Below are positions 5,722-8,861 of a stretch of DNA of 8,861 bases, one piece after another (position 1 is the first letter of the stretch; the number at the start of each line of letters is the position of its first letter). The stretch is from Bacteroidota bacterium (GTDB taxonomy: Bacteria; Bacteroidota; Bacteroidia; Bacteroidales; VadinHA17): positions 1 to 8,861 of the forward strand of contig JAUWMO010000139.1 in the NCBI GenBank assembly GCA_030613125.1. The letters are read 5' to 3'. The notes beneath the pieces are model-generated. The model did no database searches and was not told the origin of the DNA. It saw nothing but the letters and a program-made list of their open reading frames with translations. The translations under genes and the position numbers were made by a program.

Positions 5722-7389
5722 ATGAAAAATTTCGTATTTTCTACACTATTTTTTTTAACCATTTTGGGTTGTCAATCGCAGGACAGGCATCCTGAATCAA
5801 TTCGGCTATTAATATTAAGTGGCAGTAATAATCATAACTGGCAAAAAACAACACCTTTTTTAAAGAAGGTGTTTTTCAATTGTGGATATTTTAAAGTGGA
5901 TGTAACAAACCAACCGGATACATTGAGTTATAAAATTTTTAAAAAATATGATGCGGTTATTAGTAACTGGAATTCATGGCCTGAGAATGATTTAAGGTGG
6001 ACAGCCGAAGCAGAAAATGGATTGTTAAAATTTGTGGAAGAAGGAGGAGGTTTGGTGTTTTTTCACGCTTCCACATCGGCATTATATAAATGGCCTGATT
6101 TTGAAAAAATTTCAACGGGAGCATGGGTGGAAAATACATGGCATGGAAAAAGAAATCCTGTAAATGTAAAAATTGAAAACCAGGAACATCCAATTACGAA
6201 GGGGCTTTCAGATTTTTATATTTTTGATGAATTGTGGGTCAATGCAAGGCAGAATGATAAGTTTCAGGTTTTGGGAAGCGCCATTAACGATGAGGCTTTG
6301 GATAAAGGATTTGAAAACCAACCGGCTATTTTTGTTTTGGATTATGGAAGAGGAAGAATTTTTCATACCCTGCTTGGGCACGATGTGAGGGCTATGCGCA
6401 ATACCGGTTTTCAGACTCTTATTTTGCGTGGCACAGAATGGGCAGCTACATCAAAAGTCAGTTTACCAATTCTGAAAGAACTTCAGCAAGACAAGTCAGA
6501 GAAAATATCTGAATTTTCCTGGGTGGAAAATGATACGACTTTTGCCCTTCTCAAAAATGATCAGGTTTTATGGCAATTTAACTTTAATACCAAACACGGG
6601 AAGCCATTTTTTCATCCGATTTTTGTAAAAAGAAACCGAATTACCTGTGTTAACCCCGACGACCACCTTTGGCATCTGGGACAGTGGTTCTCCTGGAAAT
6701 ATATAAATGGTTCAAATTATTGGGAGTATATCGGAAACAGTTATCAGTCAGAAGGTATTACTGATATTAAAAGTGTCAAATTAAGAAAGAGATCAGATTA
6801 TTCAGCTGAAATTTCTTTACAAATAGAATACCATCCTCAAAATGCAGAAACGGTATTAACAGAAACAAGAATAATCCGGATTTTATCACCTCAAAAAGAC
6901 GGAAGTATTCTGATGGATTATGATCTGAATTTTGAAGCTGTAGCCGACCAGGTTGATTTAAACCGGACTCCGATTGAAGGCGAATCTGATGGTAAGTTAT
7001 GGGGAGGATATGCAGGTTTATCTATCCGGTTTAACCAGGATATGATGAGTTCAAGGTTTATTTCAAGCTTTGGGGAAGACAAAGAAGTAAACGGAAAAAC
7101 CGGCGATTGGCTGTACATGGGTTTTCAGGGACTGGATGGGACCCGGGTTGGGTCGGTGATAATGATCTCTGAAGATACAAGAAGAGAAGGGGAAGCCTGG
7201 TATTCGGTCAATGATCCGGAGCTTCCTTTCTATTACTTTAGCCCGGCTTATTTATACTTAAAACCAAGATTATTAACAAAGGGAGAACGTATTAATTTAA
7301 AATACAGGATTGTACATCTTGGTGGGGATGTTACAAGTGATAGGCTTAATAAGGAATATGATAACTATACAAATTCAGTGAATAACTAA
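5722..7389 (+). CDS. Lipoprotein with ThuA domain fused to DUF6807/PmoA-like domain
   Basis: The 555-residue product starts with a lipoprotein signal (FFLTILGC, lipid-modified Cys17). Residues about 27-243 form a ThuA domain, a glutamine-amidotransferase-like fold named after the trehalose-utilisation protein: LLILSGSNNHNW (29-40), GGGLVFFHAS (108-117, His115), HPITKGLSDF (156-165), YGRGRIFHTLLGHD (208-221, His215 and His220). Residues about 262-545 resemble the DUF6807/PmoA-like family: HGKPFFHPI (292-300), then DDHLWHLGQWFSW (313-325, His315 and His318) and NGSNYWEY. The start chosen is ATG 5722-5724 because it opens directly on the lipoprotein signal; in-frame ATGs from 5614 lie inside the preceding gene. 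The fusion puts both activities on one envelope-anchored chain. Neither domain's reaction is settled; a step on keto-sugars is inferred from the operon. The stop is 3 bases before the next ATG. Confidence 0.82.
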   Translation: MKNFVFSTLFFLTILGCQSQDRHPESIRLLILSGSNNHNWQKTTPFLKKVFFNCGYFKVDVTNQPDTLSYKIFKKYDAVISNWNSWPENDLRWTAEAENGLLKFVEEGGGLVFFHASTSALYKWPDFEKISTGAWVENTWHGKRNPVNVKIENQEHPITKGLSDFYIFDELWVNARQNDKFQVLGSAINDEALDKGFENQPAIFVLDYGRGRIFHTLLGHDVRAMRNTGFQTLILRGTEWAATSKVSLPILKELQQDKSEKISEFSWVENDTTFALLKNDQVLWQFNFNTKHGKPFFHPIFVKRNRITCVNPDDHLWHLGQWFSWKYINGSNYWEYIGNSYQSEGITDIKSVKLRKRSDYSAEISLQIEYHPQNAETVLTETRIIRILSPQKDGSILMDYDLNFEAVADQVDLNRTPIEGESDGKLWGGYAGLSIRFNQDMMSSRFISSFGEDKEVNGKTGDWLYMGFQGLDGTRVGSVIMISEDTRREGEAWYSVNDPELPFYYFSPAYLYLKPRLLTKGERINLKYRIVHLGGDVTSDRLNKEYDNYTNSVNN

Positions 7390-7392
7390 ATC

Positions 7393-8763
7393 ATGAAAAA
7401 AGTAAACTATAATAATCTAAACAGAAGGGACTTCCTGAAAAGAACAGCTATTGGTGTTAGTGGCGCTATATTTGCACCAACCATTTTACCATCGTGCGTT
7501 AGCGGGACAGGTGCTAACAGCCGGGTACTGATAGGGCATATAGGAGTAGGTTCAAGAGGGGGGGGCGAATTGAAGGATTATTTTCTGCCCCTTGAAGCTT
7601 CCCGTTCGGTTGCGATATGTGATGTATGGCAGGATAGGCGTGAAAAAGGAGCGAAATACGTTAACTGGTACTACAAAAAAAATGAGATAAAAGCACCGGA
7701 ATGTAAGCCATACCTGGATTTTGAAGAGATACTTCAGCGTGATGACATTGATGCCGTACATATCACCACACCGGATCACTGGCATGTAACGGCTGCTATA
7801 AAAGCGGCGCGCGCCGGGAAACATGTTATGGTGGCCAAACCACTTGGATTAAGTTATCCAAACTATATAAAACTTGGAAAAGCGTTAGCTGAAAATGATG
7901 TCCGTTTTCATTATGCCGCTCAGCAACGCTCCATGCGACATATGCAGCTTGGGATTAACATGATCAAAGAGGGCAAGATCGGGGAAATTGAGCGTGTTGA
8001 TGTGTGGGCGCCAGGTAAAAACCCTGTTGAGTCACCGGTATGTAATGAGGTTCCGGTACCCGAAGGTTTTGATTATGACAGGTGGACCGGCCCGGCTCCG
8101 TTAAATCCATTTTGCCCCGACCGGGTGACAAACAACAGTTCCTGGTTTCAGAACGATTACAGTATAGGCTTTCTTGCCGGTTGGGGAGCCCACCCGCTTG
8201 ATATTATGGTTTGGGCCTTAAAAGATAAAGTCGATGGTGTTTATTCTTGTGAAGGAACCGGGAAATTCTGGCCTGAAGGAGGTATATACAACAACATCTT
8301 ATCGTGGGATTTAAAATATAAATATCAAAATGGCATTGAACTTCATTTTGTTAGTACCGATGTGGCATCGCAGGGGGTATTAAATCATAGTGAAATAAAG
8401 GAAGGAAATGGGACTACTTTTTATGGTTCCAAAGGTTGGATTTCGCTTAGCAGGTCGACGGTACAGTCAGACATTCCCGGGATAAACCAAAAGTTAAACG
8501 ATTTTCCAAAGAACGAAAAAGGCTGGATTTTGAGTGAGGAAAACACAATGGGGCAAATGTTTGTAGACGTTATTACCGGAAAATCCAAAGAAACATGCCC
8601 GCTTGACGAAGCGATTATTTCTGATACCATTAGCCACATGGGAGACATTGCTATCAGGTCGAGCCGCAAAATCACCTGGGATCCACAGCAAGGTGAAGTA
8701 GTTGGCGATGCCGAAGCAAACAGTTTATATGTGCGCAAAATGAGAGAACCTTATACAGTATAG
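7393..8763 (+). CDS. Tat-exported Gfo/Idh/MocA family oxidoreductase
   Basis: The 456-residue protein carries a twin-arginine signal (N10-R-R-D-F-L-K) and a lipobox-like ILPSC (Cys35), so it is probably exported folded, with nicotinamide cofactor already bound, and perhaps lipid-anchored. The Rossmann domain begins at VLIGHIGVGSRGGG (45-58), with Asp77 (ICDVWQ) after the second strand and TTPDHWH (125-131). The family's EKP motif appears as AKP (148-150) with the key Lys149 kept. The C-terminal domain has GWGAHPLDIMVWAL (263-276), giving the conserved His267 and Asp270. Such proteins oxidise or reduce sugars and their derivatives; with DUF1080 next to it, C3 oxidation of a glycoside is the best guess. 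It is the last gene seen, only 3 bases after the ThuA gene, so the coupling is tight. No terminator with a T-run follows in the window. Confidence 0.88.
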   Translation: MKKVNYNNLNRRDFLKRTAIGVSGAIFAPTILPSCVSGTGANSRVLIGHIGVGSRGGGELKDYFLPLEASRSVAICDVWQDRREKGAKYVNWYYKKNEIKAPECKPYLDFEEILQRDDIDAVHITTPDHWHVTAAIKAARAGKHVMVAKPLGLSYPNYIKLGKALAENDVRFHYAAQQRSMRHMQLGINMIKEGKIGEIERVDVWAPGKNPVESPVCNEVPVPEGFDYDRWTGPAPLNPFCPDRVTNNSSWFQNDYSIGFLAGWGAHPLDIMVWALKDKVDGVYSCEGTGKFWPEGGIYNNILSWDLKYKYQNGIELHFVSTDVASQGVLNHSEIKEGNGTTFYGSKGWISLSRSTVQSDIPGINQKLNDFPKNEKGWILSEENTMGQMFVDVITGKSKETCPLDEAIISDTISHMGDIAIRSSRKITWDPQQGEVVGDAEANSLYVRKMREPYTV

Positions 8764-8802
8764 GAATGTTATGTCTTGAAATTCTTTCATCTAGATTTGA
8801 TG

Positions 8803-8816
8803 TATACCCCTGTATA
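8803..8816. repeat. Short inverted repeat after the oxidoreductase gene
   Basis: TATAC (8803-8807) and GTATA (8812-8816) pair around CCCT, 40 bases after the oxidoreductase stop. The stem is AT-rich and lacks a following T-run, so termination is doubtful. Nothing else recognisable lies between 8764 and the window end. Confidence 0.25.
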
Positions 8817-8861
8817 ATAGGATCCATCAGGACACTTTAAAATATATACAAACCACATAAC

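Overview
The window looks like chromosomal DNA of a Bacteroidota bacterium, most likely an environmental or marine member of the Marinilabiliales/Prolixibacteraceae kind (the lower rank is a guess). The reasons are AT-rich DNA, A-rich start contexts instead of strong Shine-Dalgarno sites, and families typical of the phylum: DUF4833, the OB-fold 'tRNA_anti-like' protein, DUF1080, ThuA, a DUF6807/PmoA-like domain, and a Tat-exported Gfo/Idh/MocA oxidoreductase. No RNA gene, insertion sequence, CRISPR array or origin was seen.

The left part (1-3739) is read entirely on the minus strand. From its upstream end it holds an ECF-type sigma factor, a small zinc-finger (ZAS-like) anti-sigma factor, an exported rhodanese-thioredoxin fusion, a membrane-anchored OB-fold protein, an exported YceI-like protein followed by a terminator, an exported DUF4833 protein, and the N-terminus of a LysE-family exporter cut by the window edge. 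The main observation here is a shared two-part promoter-like element, TGTCAGGTTT-N10-CCGWCTGW. It occurs at identical internal spacing just upstream of both the rhodanese-thioredoxin gene and the OB-fold/YceI pair. This is the architecture of an ECF sigma promoter, and the simplest reading is that the sigma factor encoded next door drives both units. A weaker relative lies upstream of the sigma gene itself and could be an autoregulatory site. The gene content (ZAS protein, thioredoxin fold, rhodanese, YceI) suggests an envelope thiol or oxidative stress response.

Positions 3740-3989 are a divergent intergenic region with a GC-rich perfect hairpin and a plausible Bacteroidota -7 element (TATATTTG) close to the rightward operon.

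The right part (3990-8763) is a four-gene rightward operon: exported DUF1080 protein (3-keto-disaccharide hydrolase family), cytoplasmic TIM-barrel sugar phosphate isomerase/epimerase, a lipoprotein fusing a ThuA domain to a DUF6807/PmoA-like domain, and a Tat-exported, probably lipid-anchored Gfo/Idh/MocA oxidoreductase. Together these fit oxidative glycoside breakdown: oxidation of a sugar at C3, cleavage of the 3-keto-glycoside, and further processing of the keto-sugar, with at least three of the four proteins outside the cytoplasm. The true substrate cannot be read from the sequence. The last 98 bases hold no gene, only a short inverted repeat.
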